NCBI GenBank assembly: GCA_963712055.1
Contig: CAVQGN010000008.1
Location: 1-64,000, forward strand
From: JAHBVL01 sp963712055
Lineage (GTDB): Bacteria; Chloroflexota; Chloroflexia; Thermomicrobiales; UBA6265
Length of the DNA stretch: 64,000 nucleotides
Reading direction: 5' to 3'
Made by a program: the position numbers and the translations under genes. Under the pieces are notes generated by a model. The model was not told where the DNA came from. It did not search any database and saw only the letters and a program-made list of their open reading frames with translations. Each line of letters starts with the position of its first letter. Position 1 is the first letter of the stretch. Shown here piece after piece: positions 18,800 to 28,290 of this stretch.

Positions 18800-19041
18800 G
18801 GCGTGATTCCTCTGACGTCGACGGTAGCGCCCTCTCGCTGAAGCCCAGGAGAGGGAATGTCTTTGCCTCGGCAGTGCGACGTTCGGACAGGCCGAGCTTG
18901 AGCGAAGGAATGATCATTTGCTGTTCGGGTTTTCAATACACCCGGGACATCAACAATCATGATCGAACAGGACGAAGTATCCCATTATTGCCAGCTACCA
19001 ACTGTAATCCCGAATGTATTTCTGGCTACAGTCGATCATCT

Positions 19042-21435
19042 TCAGTTACGCAGGTTCTGCGTGTGTTCGCTCACAGCAACGACTTGATCCCAGTCGAATC
19101 TCACCTCAGCGTATCGGCCCTCTTTGTGCATGGCGACTTGATCGCGATAGTGGGGACTCCCCGGAAGACCGGAATGTCCGGGCCAGGTAACTGAACGAGT
19201 CGTTGAGTCGGGATCGAGTGCGGCGATGATCCGATAACTCGGCCCGATCTTCGTGTCGAATGTGCCGATCGGGTTGTAGAACGCACTCGAAAGGGTACTG
19301 GCGCCTCCCGGTTGGGGTTCCAGCGGGATATCGAAAAGCTCGTGCTGGAGCGGCGTTTGCGCGGCGGGATGGATCGCGCCGAGACGGTGGATCGATCCCC
19401 ATGTCCAGACACTCATGTCGGGACCGAGGCGGTCTTCGAGCCATTCGAGGGCTTCCTGCATCGCGGTTTCCATCGCCTGGACACGGTCGGCTTCTGAGGC
19501 GAACCATTTCTCCTCGTTGCGATGAAGCAATGCGCTGCTCATCCCCCACCCCGCGTCCTGAACGAGCGGAACGAGGTTTTCGGCGAAACGTGCGCGAACG
19601 ACCTGCTGATGCCAGCGCCAGAAAAAGACGTAGAAGAGCGTTCCGCCGATCGAGTCGACGTCAAGATGGAAATCCCAGTCGCGCAGGATCTCATCCACGC
19701 GTTCGAACGCCGATTCACCGGCTTCTGTCAACGTTGCCAGCAGACCTGGAACGCCACGAGCAGCCCGACCGGAAAAGACGTCATTCTGCATAGCGGCAAA
19801 CGTCGCTTCGGTGTGGGGCTGGTACTCCTCGAGCAGGGTTTCCGCGCGGGCGGCGCGATCTTCCACCGCCCAGGTGCCGGAAAGGGGGTACGGGAAATTG
19901 TCCGGCGCGGTTGGATTGTTGGCGCTCGCCACCCAGCCACGTTCGGGATCGATCAACCGGGGCAAGCCGTCGAACGGGATGTAGCCCTGCCAGGCATCGA
20001 GTGGGTTGCTGGCATCGCGGTAGCCACGGATATCGCGGCCGCGCAGAGGGAGTGCTCCAGTGCACTGGTATGCGATCGAACCGGCGGTGTCGGCCAGCAC
20101 GAAGTTCCAGGTTGGGCAGCGCCATCCTTCGAGCGCGGTTCGGGCTTCGGCCACTGTGCGGGCACGGCCAAGATCGAGCAGCGCTTGCGGTTCGTCGGAG
20201 GGTTCGGATCCGACCCAGGCGAGTGAAAGTGACGTGTTCGCGCCTCGTTCCGGTCCCCAGAGATCGGCCGGCATCGCGCCGTTGGCGATGAGGTGATCGA
20301 CAATCGGACGGCCGTGGGCAAAACGGGTTGACCAGGCAATCGGGGCTTCGTCCCTGACCGATATGACACTCACGCGTTCGTCGAATGGCACCCACTTATC
20401 GCCATTGTGGTACTCGCCGGGATTATCCGGATTGATCTGTTCGACATAGAGATCGCGCTGCATGCAGATGTTGTTCGTAATCCCCCAAGCCATCTCCCGG
20501 TTGCGGCCAAAACGGACCATCGGCACACCCGGATAGGTCATTCCGATAAGGTCGTAGCCAGCGCCGTGGAGATGGACATCGAACCAGTCGGCGGGAACGG
20601 TGTAGTAAACGTGGGGATCGGACCCGACCATCGCGTGTCCCGATTTCGTGATGTCAGGAGCAGCGGCCCAGTTGTTGCTACCGACAGCTTCGAGTTGACC
20701 CCAGAACGAGGCTTTCGGTTCGGCGACCGGCAGATCGGGAAAGGCCGGAGTTGGATCATAGTTGCCGGAGGGGACGATATAGGCGGTCTCGCCGTCGGGC
20801 TGGAAAAACGCGTCAGCAAGATCGCCGATTCCAGCCCGGACCGCTTCAGGGGTCGAGATCACGGGCAAACGGCCGGTCAAGTACCAGTACCAGCGTCGCA
20901 GGACGGCAATCGAATCGACCGGTTGCCAGGGTTCCGGTTCGTAACCAAGTAATTCGAACTCGATCGGCAAACCGGCTGGCAGGTGCTCTGTCCAGTAATT
21001 GACTCCATCGGCAAAGGCCCCCAACGCATCGCGGCTTTCTGAGGCCGAATGGGCGAGGGCCGCCGTCGCGATTTCGGTCATGCTCAGGGTACGGGCAAGG
21101 ATGTCATCGTTGAGCCGGTTCGCGCCGAGGATTTCGGCAAGGCGCCCATGAGCTTGGCGGCGGAGATAGTCGATCTGCCAGAGGCGGTCCTGGGCCTGCA
21201 CAACACCGTGAGCAAAGAAGAGATCGTAGGGATCGTCAGCGTGGATGTGGGGCACACCGAAATCGTCGCGAACGATAGTGACGCCCGACCGAAGCGGTAC
21301 GCCGGTCATATCTGAACCGAGATCGGTTTTGGCACGGAGATAGGCGTTGACTTCAGCGCGTTCCTCGGCGCTGGCCAAACCGTCCTGACGGCGGAGGATC
21401 GACAAAACTCGGTCGCGGTTGGCGGGAGATGGCAT
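19042..21435 (-). CDS. penicillin acylase family protein (S45 Ntn-hydrolase)
   Basis: A roughly 797-residue precursor of the penicillin/acyl-homoserine-lactone acylase family. The N-terminal alpha-chain block GVTIVRDDFGVPHIHADDPYDLFFAHG... is represented by VRDDFGVPHI and QAQDRLWQ. The self-cleavage site and Ser nucleophile lie in AVGSNNWAA, which starts the beta chain. The start at 21435 is chosen because AGGAG lies eight bases upstream; the frame is open to 21471. No signal peptide is apparent, unlike many periplasmic homologues, so it may act in the cytoplasm. Likely substrates are N-acyl amides; it stands beside peptidase genes. Confidence 0.9.
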   Translation of the reverse strand: MPSPANRDRVLSILRRQDGLASAEERAEVNAYLRAKTDLGSDMTGVPLRSGVTIVRDDFGVPHIHADDPYDLFFAHGVVQAQDRLWQIDYLRRQAHGRLAEILGANRLNDDILARTLSMTEIATAALAHSASESRDALGAFADGVNYWTEHLPAGLPIEFELLGYEPEPWQPVDSIAVLRRWYWYLTGRLPVISTPEAVRAGIGDLADAFFQPDGETAYIVPSGNYDPTPAFPDLPVAEPKASFWGQLEAVGSNNWAAAPDITKSGHAMVGSDPHVYYTVPADWFDVHLHGAGYDLIGMTYPGVPMVRFGRNREMAWGITNNICMQRDLYVEQINPDNPGEYHNGDKWVPFDERVSVISVRDEAPIAWSTRFAHGRPIVDHLIANGAMPADLWGPERGANTSLSLAWVGSEPSDEPQALLDLGRARTVAEARTALEGWRCPTWNFVLADTAGSIAYQCTGALPLRGRDIRGYRDASNPLDAWQGYIPFDGLPRLIDPERGWVASANNPTAPDNFPYPLSGTWAVEDRAARAETLLEEYQPHTEATFAAMQNDVFSGRAARGVPGLLATLTEAGESAFERVDEILRDWDFHLDVDSIGGTLFYVFFWRWHQQVVRARFAENLVPLVQDAGWGMSSALLHRNEEKWFASEADRVQAMETAMQEALEWLEDRLGPDMSVWTWGSIHRLGAIHPAAQTPLQHELFDIPLEPQPGGASTLSSAFYNPIGTFDTKIGPSYRIIAALDPDSTTRSVTWPGHSGLPGSPHYRDQVAMHKEGRYAEVRFDWDQVVAVSEHTQNLRN

Positions 21436-21614
21436 GCTCATTGCTCCTGTAGATGCCGAGAAATGGTCCATGCGTCAGCCTACGTCAGAATATGTCTGCG
21501 CGGGAAGAGACAGGGATGGATTGAGGAATTAATGGCGATTATCAATCGTGTGATTCACACTGGATGCTCGAACCGACGTTTCTTCTGTCCTGATTGCCTC
21601 CGGGAGCGATACAC

Positions 21615-22100
21615 ATGAGCACCCTTCTCTTTCCCGATATACCGGCTCGGTCCTTGAGCGGCCGCGCGTATCAATTGCCGCACGATCTTGAGGGACGGAT
21701 CAGCGTGCTGATCGTCGCGTTTCGACGTTGGCACCAGAGCGATGTCGATACCTGGGTGCCATTCTTGCAGAACCTCGCGCTTCGGTCTCCCGATCTCGCC
21801 TTCTATGAACTGGCGACCATTTCTCGACGCTACGGGTTGGCGCGGCGATTTATCGACGGTGGCATGGTCGCCGGTATTCGTAATCAGGAGATTCTGGAAC
21901 GCACGTTGACCACGTATATCGATCTCGCGCGGTTGACCGAGCCACTGGGGATCGATGACACCGAATCAATTCAGGTCTATGCCATCGATGCCAATGGCGT
22001 CATCCGCTGGCATGCCACTGGTCCACTCGGACCAGACACGCTTGCCGATGCCGGTGAGCTCGCACGACTGTTGCGGGTAAGAATCGGCGAAGAGCCATGA
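21615..22100 (+). CDS. thioredoxin-fold protein (ATP10/peroxiredoxin-like), no active cysteines
   Basis: A 161-residue soluble protein. The pattern of a strand (ISVLIVAFRRWHQ), a helix (DVDTWVPFLQNL), a second strand (FYELATI), and the late block GIDDTESIQVYAIDANGVIRW resembles thioredoxin-fold proteins of the ATP10/AhpC type. It contains no cysteine at all, so it cannot act as a redox enzyme. The start at 21615 has GGGAG eight bases upstream. It overlaps the isoaspartyl dipeptidase by four bases, implying coupled expression. The fold call is by pattern and moderately sure; function unknown. Confidence 0.6.
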   Translation: MSTLLFPDIPARSLSGRAYQLPHDLEGRISVLIVAFRRWHQSDVDTWVPFLQNLALRSPDLAFYELATISRRYGLARRFIDGGMVAGIRNQEILERTLTTYIDLARLTEPLGIDDTESIQVYAIDANGVIRWHATGPLGPDTLADAGELARLLRVRIGEEP

Positions 22101-23245
22101 TGACCGTACTGTCTGGAGCCGAAGTCTTCGCTCCGGAGTCACTCGGGCGGGCTGATGTGCTTGTCGGTTTCTCCAGCATTTTGTCCGTGGCGCCGAATCT
22201 GGCGAAACCGCTTCAGACTGCCTGTAGCGATGTCAGCATTATTGACCTTCGCGGGCTCTCGCTCACACCAGGACTGATCGACAGCCATTTTCATCCGCTT
22301 GGTGGTGGCGATCTGGCGGGAGAGGAAAACAGACGCGGAAAGGTAGACGTCAACTCCATCCTCCGGCACGGCATCACGAGTGGCGTCGGGGTCCTCGCGG
22401 CCGATACACGCGGACGCACGATCGACGGGCTTCATCTCCTGGGACTGGATTTGCGGCGGTCGGGGTTCAGTTTGTTTCATTTGTGCGGGTCGGTCACCGA
22501 TCCCGTCGCATCAATCAGCGGCTCGGTAGCCAAGGACGTGGCTCACGTAGACGCGTGCCTGGGTGTGAAGATCGCCATCTCGGAGTCTCTTTGTGAGGTC
22601 GCCGCGGAAGAACTCGGGAAAAGCGCGATCGAATCGGTCTCAGGTGCGAGGTTGGCGGGCAAAACTGGAATGGTCCATCTTCATGTCGGAAATCAGGAGA
22701 GCGGGCTCGACCCGCTCTATGACCTGATAGACCGAACGGGCTTGCCAGCGTCTGTTTTCCAGCCCACCCACGTCAACCGGTTGGTTCCCGATTTGATGGC
22801 AAGCGCGATTCCGTTCATCGCAGATGGCGGCACAGTCGACCTGACGGCAACTCTCCCGTTCGGCGGTGGTCCGGCAGATCGCCTTCGTCTGGTGGATGCT
22901 GTCGACAGACTACTTGTCCTCGGGGCGCCGATCGAACAGATCACTTTTTCGTCGGATGGCAATGTCACGCTGCCGACCCGAACCGCCGAGGGGACCTTTA
23001 CTGGATGGCTGGAAGCCGATGCGGTCGAACTCGTCACATCCTGGCGCGAGTTCGTGCAAAAAAGCAGGTTGTCTTTCGAAACGGCGCTCCTGCCGGTAAC
23101 ACGCAATCCCGCGCGCGTGCTCGGTTTGGAGGGCCGAAAAGGGGTAATCGGCGAGAACGCCGATGCCGATCTGGTAGCGTGGTCGCCCGATCTGGAGCCC
23201 ATTTTCGTGATGGCCGGAGGACGGATCGTGGTCGACCAGCGCTAG
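22097..23245 (+). CDS. iadA: beta-aspartyl (isoaspartyl) dipeptidase-like M38 amidohydrolase
   Basis: A 382-residue metal-dependent amidohydrolase resembling IadA, which hydrolyses beta-aspartyl dipeptides formed by protein damage. Visible motifs: LIDSHFHPLGGGD (first metal pair), VKIAISES (IadA-type block), MVHLHVGN, PTHVNR and the terminal SSDGN aspartate. The protein ends with the usual ADADLVAWSPDLE return of the beta-sandwich. The start overlaps the upstream gene (ATGATG), and its stop overlaps that of the convergent GNAT gene. It extends the peptide-degradation theme of the region. Confidence 0.84.
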   Translation: MMTVLSGAEVFAPESLGRADVLVGFSSILSVAPNLAKPLQTACSDVSIIDLRGLSLTPGLIDSHFHPLGGGDLAGEENRRGKVDVNSILRHGITSGVGVLAADTRGRTIDGLHLLGLDLRRSGFSLFHLCGSVTDPVASISGSVAKDVAHVDACLGVKIAISESLCEVAAEELGKSAIESVSGARLAGKTGMVHLHVGNQESGLDPLYDLIDRTGLPASVFQPTHVNRLVPDLMASAIPFIADGGTVDLTATLPFGGGPADRLRLVDAVDRLLVLGAPIEQITFSSDGNVTLPTRTAEGTFTGWLEADAVELVTSWREFVQKSRLSFETALLPVTRNPARVLGLEGRKGVIGENADADLVAWSPDLEPIFVMAGGRIVVDQR

Positions 23246-23763
23246 TCGTCGAAGATCCGGAATGGTTCCGGATAGGTGACCACGGCCTGTTGGCCAGTGA
23301 GTACTCCCGGCACGATATCGAGCGCCATGAAAGCCGGACCAGACCAGGGAGCCACCAACTGTGCGCCTAGTGCAGCCGTGAAGCCAAAGCGGGGATAGTA
23401 GGTTGGATGACCAAGAACGACCACGATTTCCGTGTCGGTGTGGCGGCAACAGGCAAGACCCGCTTCGACCAACGCAGAACCAATTCCTTGGCGCTGCCAG
23501 TCTGGCAAAACAGACACCGGAGCCAGCGCCAGAGACGGAATTGCTCGTTCCGGCGCTCTGACGTCCAGTGGCGTAAAGAGGATGTGACCAAGCACGAGTT
23601 CGCCGTTGACTGCGACGAGCTCACAGGTGGACATGTGTTGGCGTTCGACTTCGTCAACAAACTGGGCTTCCAACGGCGATTCAAATGCCTGTTCGAGCAA
23701 GAGACGGACGCCGACACGATCGGATGGCTGCACCGGACGGATAGCGAAATGAGTTTCTGCCAT
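23242..23763 (-). CDS. GNAT family N-acetyltransferase (YhbS-like)
   Basis: A 173-residue acetyltransferase with the acetyl-CoA-binding motif LPDWQRQGIGSALVEAGL (about residues 87-104). The subsequent VVLGHPTYYPRFGF block is characteristic of the YhbS-like subgroup. The ATG at 23763 is preceded by GAGGGG, so this start is preferred although the frame is open upstream to 23967. Its stop shares bases with that of the convergent isoaspartyl dipeptidase gene. Substrate unknown. Confidence 0.87.
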   Translation of the reverse strand: MAETHFAIRPVQPSDRVGVRLLLEQAFESPLEAQFVDEVERQHMSTCELVAVNGELVLGHILFTPLDVRAPERAIPSLALAPVSVLPDWQRQGIGSALVEAGLACCRHTDTEIVVVLGHPTYYPRFGFTAALGAQLVAPWSGPAFMALDIVPGVLTGQQAVVTYPEPFRIFDD

Positions 23764-23810
23764 CTGGCGCCCCTCGAATGAAACACTGAATTCACCCAGA
23801 CAAACAAATC

Positions 23811-23835
23811 CGGGACGCCTGAACGTGGCGTCCCG
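23811..23835 (-). terminator. intrinsic terminator
   Basis: CGGGACGCC / GGCGTCCCG, a nine-bp stem with a seven-base loop, 26 bases after the stop of the DUF1269 gene at 23861. On the minus strand it is followed by GATTTGTTTG. Confidence 0.7.
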
Positions 23836-23860
23836 GTTGCGACCAACGGAAAGAAGGGGC

Positions 23861-24364
23861 TTACTGGCCCGAGACGCGGTCGATCTCGCTCTGAACGTGG
23901 GCAACTTCCTCATCCGATATGTCGTAGGAGTAGAATGTGCCGCCGAACTGTCCGATATCGTGAACAACTCGCTCGCGCGCGTCAGTTTGAGCGAGCATCA
24001 CCATAGCGGCATCGCCGGGTTTCATCCGCTGTTCCACGGATTCGACGAAGGACTTGAAATCGTCCTCGGCCCCACTCTTGTCACTCTTCCCGATCATTCC
24101 ACCAATGGCCGCGCCAGCCGCTGCTCCAACGACCGGAAGGAGGAAAATCGCACCGGTGATACCACCAATGACGCCACCTACCACTGCGCCCCTGCGGACC
24201 GGGTGTTTTTCGTTGTCGACCTCGATCTTGCCTTTTTCGTTCTTGGTAATGAGGGCTTGATCAAGAATCGATACCACACCGGCATCCTCGAGCCCTTCGG
24301 CCATCTCGAACGCGGCGTCAGCCGTTGCTTCATCATCGTAGATCACCGCAAAAAGTAGTGCCAT
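23861..24364 (-). CDS. DUF1269 family membrane protein, paralogue 1
   Basis: A 167-residue protein of the DUF1269 family. The layout is an N-terminal ferredoxin-like segment (LFAVIYDDEATADAAF), the conserved ALITKNEKGKIEVDN strand pair, a Gly-rich membrane hairpin (GAVVGGVIGGITGAIFLLP... GAAIGGMIGK, roughly residues 58-92), and a C-terminal alpha/beta part (MVMLAQTDARERVVHDIGQFGG). Its role is unknown; family members are often stress-linked. A paralogue sits at 38410-38946. A strong hairpin follows the stop. Confidence 0.83.
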   Translation of the reverse strand: MALLFAVIYDDEATADAAFEMAEGLEDAGVVSILDQALITKNEKGKIEVDNEKHPVRRGAVVGGVIGGITGAIFLLPVVGAAAGAAIGGMIGKSDKSGAEDDFKSFVESVEQRMKPGDAAMVMLAQTDARERVVHDIGQFGGTFYSYDISDEEVAHVQSEIDRVSGQ

Positions 24365-24434
24365 GACGTGACGTTCCTTTCAATTGCATTTTCGGAACCT
24401 GGGTTTTCCAGGTCGGTCGATGGACTTCAGTCAA

Positions 24435-26942
24435 TTATAGACGTTCGGGCGCATCGGTTTCGCTGTCACCTGTATCCGCCGAAGGATTCTCCGTATCTGC
24501 ACGTTCGTTCAGATCAACGCCGGTTGGCGCACTTCGCAGCAAGTAGAAAGCGTATGCGAGGAGGCCTAGTCCGATCGCAACCAGAAGCCAAGCGAACTGG
24601 CTCAGCAATGTCGTTCCACGATTCAGCTGGATAAGACCCACAACGCCTATGGCAATCGTGAAAAGATTCAGGGCCACGGCTGCTTGTCGGTCTCGTCCGG
24701 TGATCCCAGCATAATCCGTCGAGGCCAGACCGATGATCCCAATCATCACCACTGCCAGGCCGAAGAAGAGTCTCCCTGTTTCAGTAGAGACCATTCCATC
24801 ATACTCAGCGAAGAGCATGGCCATGCCGCCCATGAGAGCAACACCAGCGGAGAGCATTCGCAACTCAGATCGGTGCGAGGAATGCACCAGTTTCTCACTG
24901 AGCGTTTGGTAGATCCAGAAAAAGGCCACGCCGATCATGACCAACCCAACGAGACCCCGAAAAACGTCCTCGACCCGGTTGGGCCAAAGAATCTGGAGCA
25001 GTCCCAGCACAAGAAGCACGGCGCCGAGGAGGCCGGTCGACTTCCAGAGCGGAGCCGTTCGCCAGGGTATGGAGGTGTCGACGAAATTCGCGACCCTTGC
25101 GATCACACTCGCTCGGGTATCGACTGCCGCCTGCGAAAGGTCCTCGGCGTAGTCGGTGACCTGCGGAACGTCGGGCGTCGGCGCGAGCGGTGGTACTGAA
25201 AGTGCCGCAACTCCGGGAGAGGACATGGTCGCCAGCTGCAAATCGAGTTCGGTTTTCGGCATGCCTTCGAGGAGAGACTGGCCGTAGTCAATCGCGGCCA
25301 AGGTCGAATCACCGAGGATACTGCTGGAACTGAAGACATTCTCGGGTCCGATTGCATCGAGCGCACCCGATTTCTGCATACGGGCACGGACGGAGTCCGC
25401 TACTCCGGCCAGGATGAACCGTCCTCCGCCAGATTCGATCTGATCGGCGTACTTGCCGATGACTTTGAAGAATGTCGTGCCGAGATCACTTTGACCACGC
25501 ACGCGCATGATCACGAACGCATTGCTGGCATCGGAGGCGTCTGGGAGCTGATGACTCATGGTGCGGGCGCCGGCGTAGAAGAGATTGCCTTCGATGTCGA
25601 GAACGGTCACCTTGTCGCTCGGCAGATCGTCTGGCGGGGATATGAGGTGGAGTTGACCATTCTCCACCACCATCTGGTTAACGACGACGTCGATGCTCGC
25701 CCGATAAATGAAGAGCACGCCGGCGATCAGAACGCCAAACATGACAGCCTGCTGCAGGGGCACGACCAGCGTTGCCAGAAACGTGAGGAGCATCGCTGCG
25801 ATCGACATCCAGGACGAGCGGGAGATGGCATAGATCGCCGCCCATTTGATTGAGAGCGCTGCGGCGTAGATCAGCAGCGCTGCCAGGGCAGCGCTGGGGA
25901 TCTTGGCGAGCAGACCGTTGAACACGAGAATCACGATCAGCACCACACCGGCCTGAACGACGTTAGCAAAACGAGTAACAGCACCAGCGCTGACACTGAG
26001 AGCGGTGCCGGAAAGCGATCCCCCACCGGCCATACCGCTGAAGAAGGAGGTCGCGATGTTGGCGACTCCCTGGGATTGGAAGTCGCGGCTATCGCTGGTT
26101 TCAGATCCGTCGGGATTTGGGAACGCCTGCGCCACACCAGCGGCCTGGAGAAGACCAACGGCTCCGGTGGCAATGCCGGCAATCAGCATCGAACCGATGA
26201 ACCTGAACTCAGGCAGCTCAAGTCGCGGGATGCTCGACGGGATCTCTCCGACTGTTGCGACCGATCCAAAGGAAAAAACGAGTTGAACCACGACCGCCAC
26301 CGCGAGCGCAATCAGAAGGTTGAAGTTTCCCAGTTTTGGACTCCGCGCCAGCACCAGCATGAGTGCGAGCGATCCAAGTCCGATGGCGGTCGTCGCAGGA
26401 TCAACCTCTCGTAAGTTCGTTAACAACAAGGCAGTGTTTTGAAGTCTGGTACCACTTTCACCCACAAAACCGGTGAGATCCCAGAGTTGCGCCATGATGA
26501 TCAGCGCCGCGATACCGGTCAGAAAACCGACCATCACCGAGTTCGAAACGAATTTCGTCAGCATCCCCAGTCCAAGAAGACCAAGCGCGAGCTGGAACAC
26601 ACCGGCGATCAGGGCGACGATGATGAGGCGCTGGACGCGTTCTTCGCCGGTGGTGGCACCGAGACCGTCGACGGCGACCAGTGTCATTGCACTGGTGGTG
26701 TTGAACATCATCAACTGCGTCGACGCGGTCATGGCAGCAATCGGCGTACCGATAATCAGGGTGTAAATGCCGTAGATCGGATTGACACCAGCGAGAACGC
26801 CAGAAGCCATGCCATCAGGAACATTGGCGATACCGGTCGTCAGACCGGCCATGACATCCTGCTTGGAAACTTTCGGTTTGCCCGATGCTCCGTCTCCGGA
26901 GGAACCGGCAAACCGCTCCTTGATTGTGTTCAGTTGCTCCAT
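24435..26942 (-). CDS. SulP family anion permease with STAS domain and extra C-terminal membrane domain
   Basis: An 835-residue protein (842 if GTG 26963 is used). Residues to about 400 form the SulP/SLC26 anion transporter core (GLTTGIANVPDGMASGVLAG, AVGLLQAAGVAQAF, SQGVANIATSFFSGMAGGG are partial landmarks). Then comes a STAS domain (about 440-560; VTVLDIEGNLFYAGA). After a linker (about 560-650), there is an unusual extra block of five or six helices (FRGLVGLVMIGVAFFWIYQ to LGLLAYAFYLLRS) resembling a DUF308/HdeD-like domain, and an acidic tail. The extra domain is not part of standard SulP proteins. Transported anion unknown. Confidence 0.88.
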   Translation of the reverse strand: MEQLNTIKERFAGSSGDGASGKPKVSKQDVMAGLTTGIANVPDGMASGVLAGVNPIYGIYTLIIGTPIAAMTASTQLMMFNTTSAMTLVAVDGLGATTGEERVQRLIIVALIAGVFQLALGLLGLGMLTKFVSNSVMVGFLTGIAALIIMAQLWDLTGFVGESGTRLQNTALLLTNLREVDPATTAIGLGSLALMLVLARSPKLGNFNLLIALAVAVVVQLVFSFGSVATVGEIPSSIPRLELPEFRFIGSMLIAGIATGAVGLLQAAGVAQAFPNPDGSETSDSRDFQSQGVANIATSFFSGMAGGGSLSGTALSVSAGAVTRFANVVQAGVVLIVILVFNGLLAKIPSAALAALLIYAAALSIKWAAIYAISRSSWMSIAAMLLTFLATLVVPLQQAVMFGVLIAGVLFIYRASIDVVVNQMVVENGQLHLISPPDDLPSDKVTVLDIEGNLFYAGARTMSHQLPDASDASNAFVIMRVRGQSDLGTTFFKVIGKYADQIESGGGRFILAGVADSVRARMQKSGALDAIGPENVFSSSSILGDSTLAAIDYGQSLLEGMPKTELDLQLATMSSPGVAALSVPPLAPTPDVPQVTDYAEDLSQAAVDTRASVIARVANFVDTSIPWRTAPLWKSTGLLGAVLLVLGLLQILWPNRVEDVFRGLVGLVMIGVAFFWIYQTLSEKLVHSSHRSELRMLSAGVALMGGMAMLFAEYDGMVSTETGRLFFGLAVVMIGIIGLASTDYAGITGRDRQAAVALNLFTIAIGVVGLIQLNRGTTLLSQFAWLLVAIGLGLLAYAFYLLRSAPTGVDLNERADTENPSADTGDSETDAPERL

Positions 26943-27000
26943 TCCACCATCCTGATGCTGCACCTGACTCGGCTCACGATACCACTCCCAAGCGGATGAA

Positions 27001-28290
27001 TCACGTCAGAACATCCGCGGTCGTTCGCTCATCGGCCATCTCTGATGGCTCGTAGAACAATGAAGCAGCTGCAGCTGAGGGCGGAAAGCCATCGAGCCGG
27101 TTCATGATATACACGACGAGTGCCCTGGCAATCGCAATCGCAGGAAGGGCAATCACGATTCCGATCGCCCCTCCAACTGCCCCTCCGATTGCCAGGCCGA
27201 TCAGCACGAGCGAGGCCGGGAGTTCGATAGAGTCGCCCTGAATTTTCGGCGAGATGAACCAGCCTTCGAGCGCCTGGACTACCCCGAAAACGACGGCGGC
27301 GAGCAGCGCCTTGTCCGGCTGTGTCACGAGGATGATCGGAAAAGAAATGAAGAAGGCGATCCACGGACCAAGGATCGGGACGATCTCGCCGACAAACGCA
27401 ATGATCCCCAGGGATATCCAGATATCGACTCCGATGACCCAGTACCCGAGGCCGGTGATCGCGCCGACGATGATCGACGTCACGATCACGCCCCTGGTGT
27501 ACGAAGCCATGATGCTGTCCGTGAAACCAAACACCTCGATGGTGTCGTCGACCCAGCGTTCGGGAAGAAGCTTGCGAATTCGCGCTTCGGTTCCTGGGCG
27601 ATCGATAAGAAAATAGACGGCGAACAAGGGGACCACCACAAACGAGAAGATTGCACTCACCAGACTGCCGGTGACACTGAAGAGATAGCTCAACACATCG
27701 GTGATGCCACCGATGATCTTCTGGCCAAGATTGCTTACGTTCTCATCGAGCCAGACCTGGACATCCTCTGGAACCGATTCGGCATACCACTCGCCAATGC
27801 TGCCGCTATCAGTCGCATCCTCCCAATACTCGGGGAAGGTGTCAGCCAGTGAGGCGAGTTCGTCGACTACGGGTTCCGCGAGGAGGTAGATCAAGCCAAA
27901 GATCATGCCCAGGACGACCACCATCGTTCCCAATGTGGCAATTGGGCGGTGCAAACCACCGAATCGGCCGGTGCTCGGCAGCCACGACTCCACTCGCCGG
28001 ACCAGCGGCAGAATCATGTAGGACAGAACGACGGCGAGAATGTATGGTCCAAGCGTTTCGCGGGCAAGATAGAGCACATATCCAAGGATGATCAGAACGG
28101 CGAGAGTGAACACGTGGCGCGATTTGATTTCCATCCAGAAGGGTAGGTCGCCATTGTTCCGATTCGCCGAGCTACCAGTGACATGTTCGCTCAGTTCCGG
28201 CATCGACTCTCCCCGATCTGGTGCAACCGGGCCGTCCGTTTCGTCCGAGTTCTCTGCAGCGTGTTCCGATCGAGATTGATCCTGGTTCAC
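27001..28290 (-). CDS. AI-2E family transporter (putative permease)
   Basis: A 429-residue membrane protein of the AI-2E/PerM family. About 55 acidic, hydrophilic residues come first, followed by seven or eight helices with a large extracytoplasmic-type loop (residues about 135-200). The C-terminal family block reads GEIVPILGPWIAF, EGWFISPKIQGDSIELP and GGAVGGAIGIVIALPAIA (partly given). Some members export autoinducer-2 or act as Na+/H+ antiporters; the role here is open. The start overlaps the upstream gene's stop by four bases (28287-28290), so they are one transcript. Confidence 0.88.
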   Translation of the reverse strand: MNQDQSRSEHAAENSDETDGPVAPDRGESMPELSEHVTGSSANRNNGDLPFWMEIKSRHVFTLAVLIILGYVLYLARETLGPYILAVVLSYMILPLVRRVESWLPSTGRFGGLHRPIATLGTMVVVLGMIFGLIYLLAEPVVDELASLADTFPEYWEDATDSGSIGEWYAESVPEDVQVWLDENVSNLGQKIIGGITDVLSYLFSVTGSLVSAIFSFVVVPLFAVYFLIDRPGTEARIRKLLPERWVDDTIEVFGFTDSIMASYTRGVIVTSIIVGAITGLGYWVIGVDIWISLGIIAFVGEIVPILGPWIAFFISFPIILVTQPDKALLAAVVFGVVQALEGWFISPKIQGDSIELPASLVLIGLAIGGAVGGAIGIVIALPAIAIARALVVYIMNRLDGFPPSAAAASLFYEPSEMADERTTADVLT

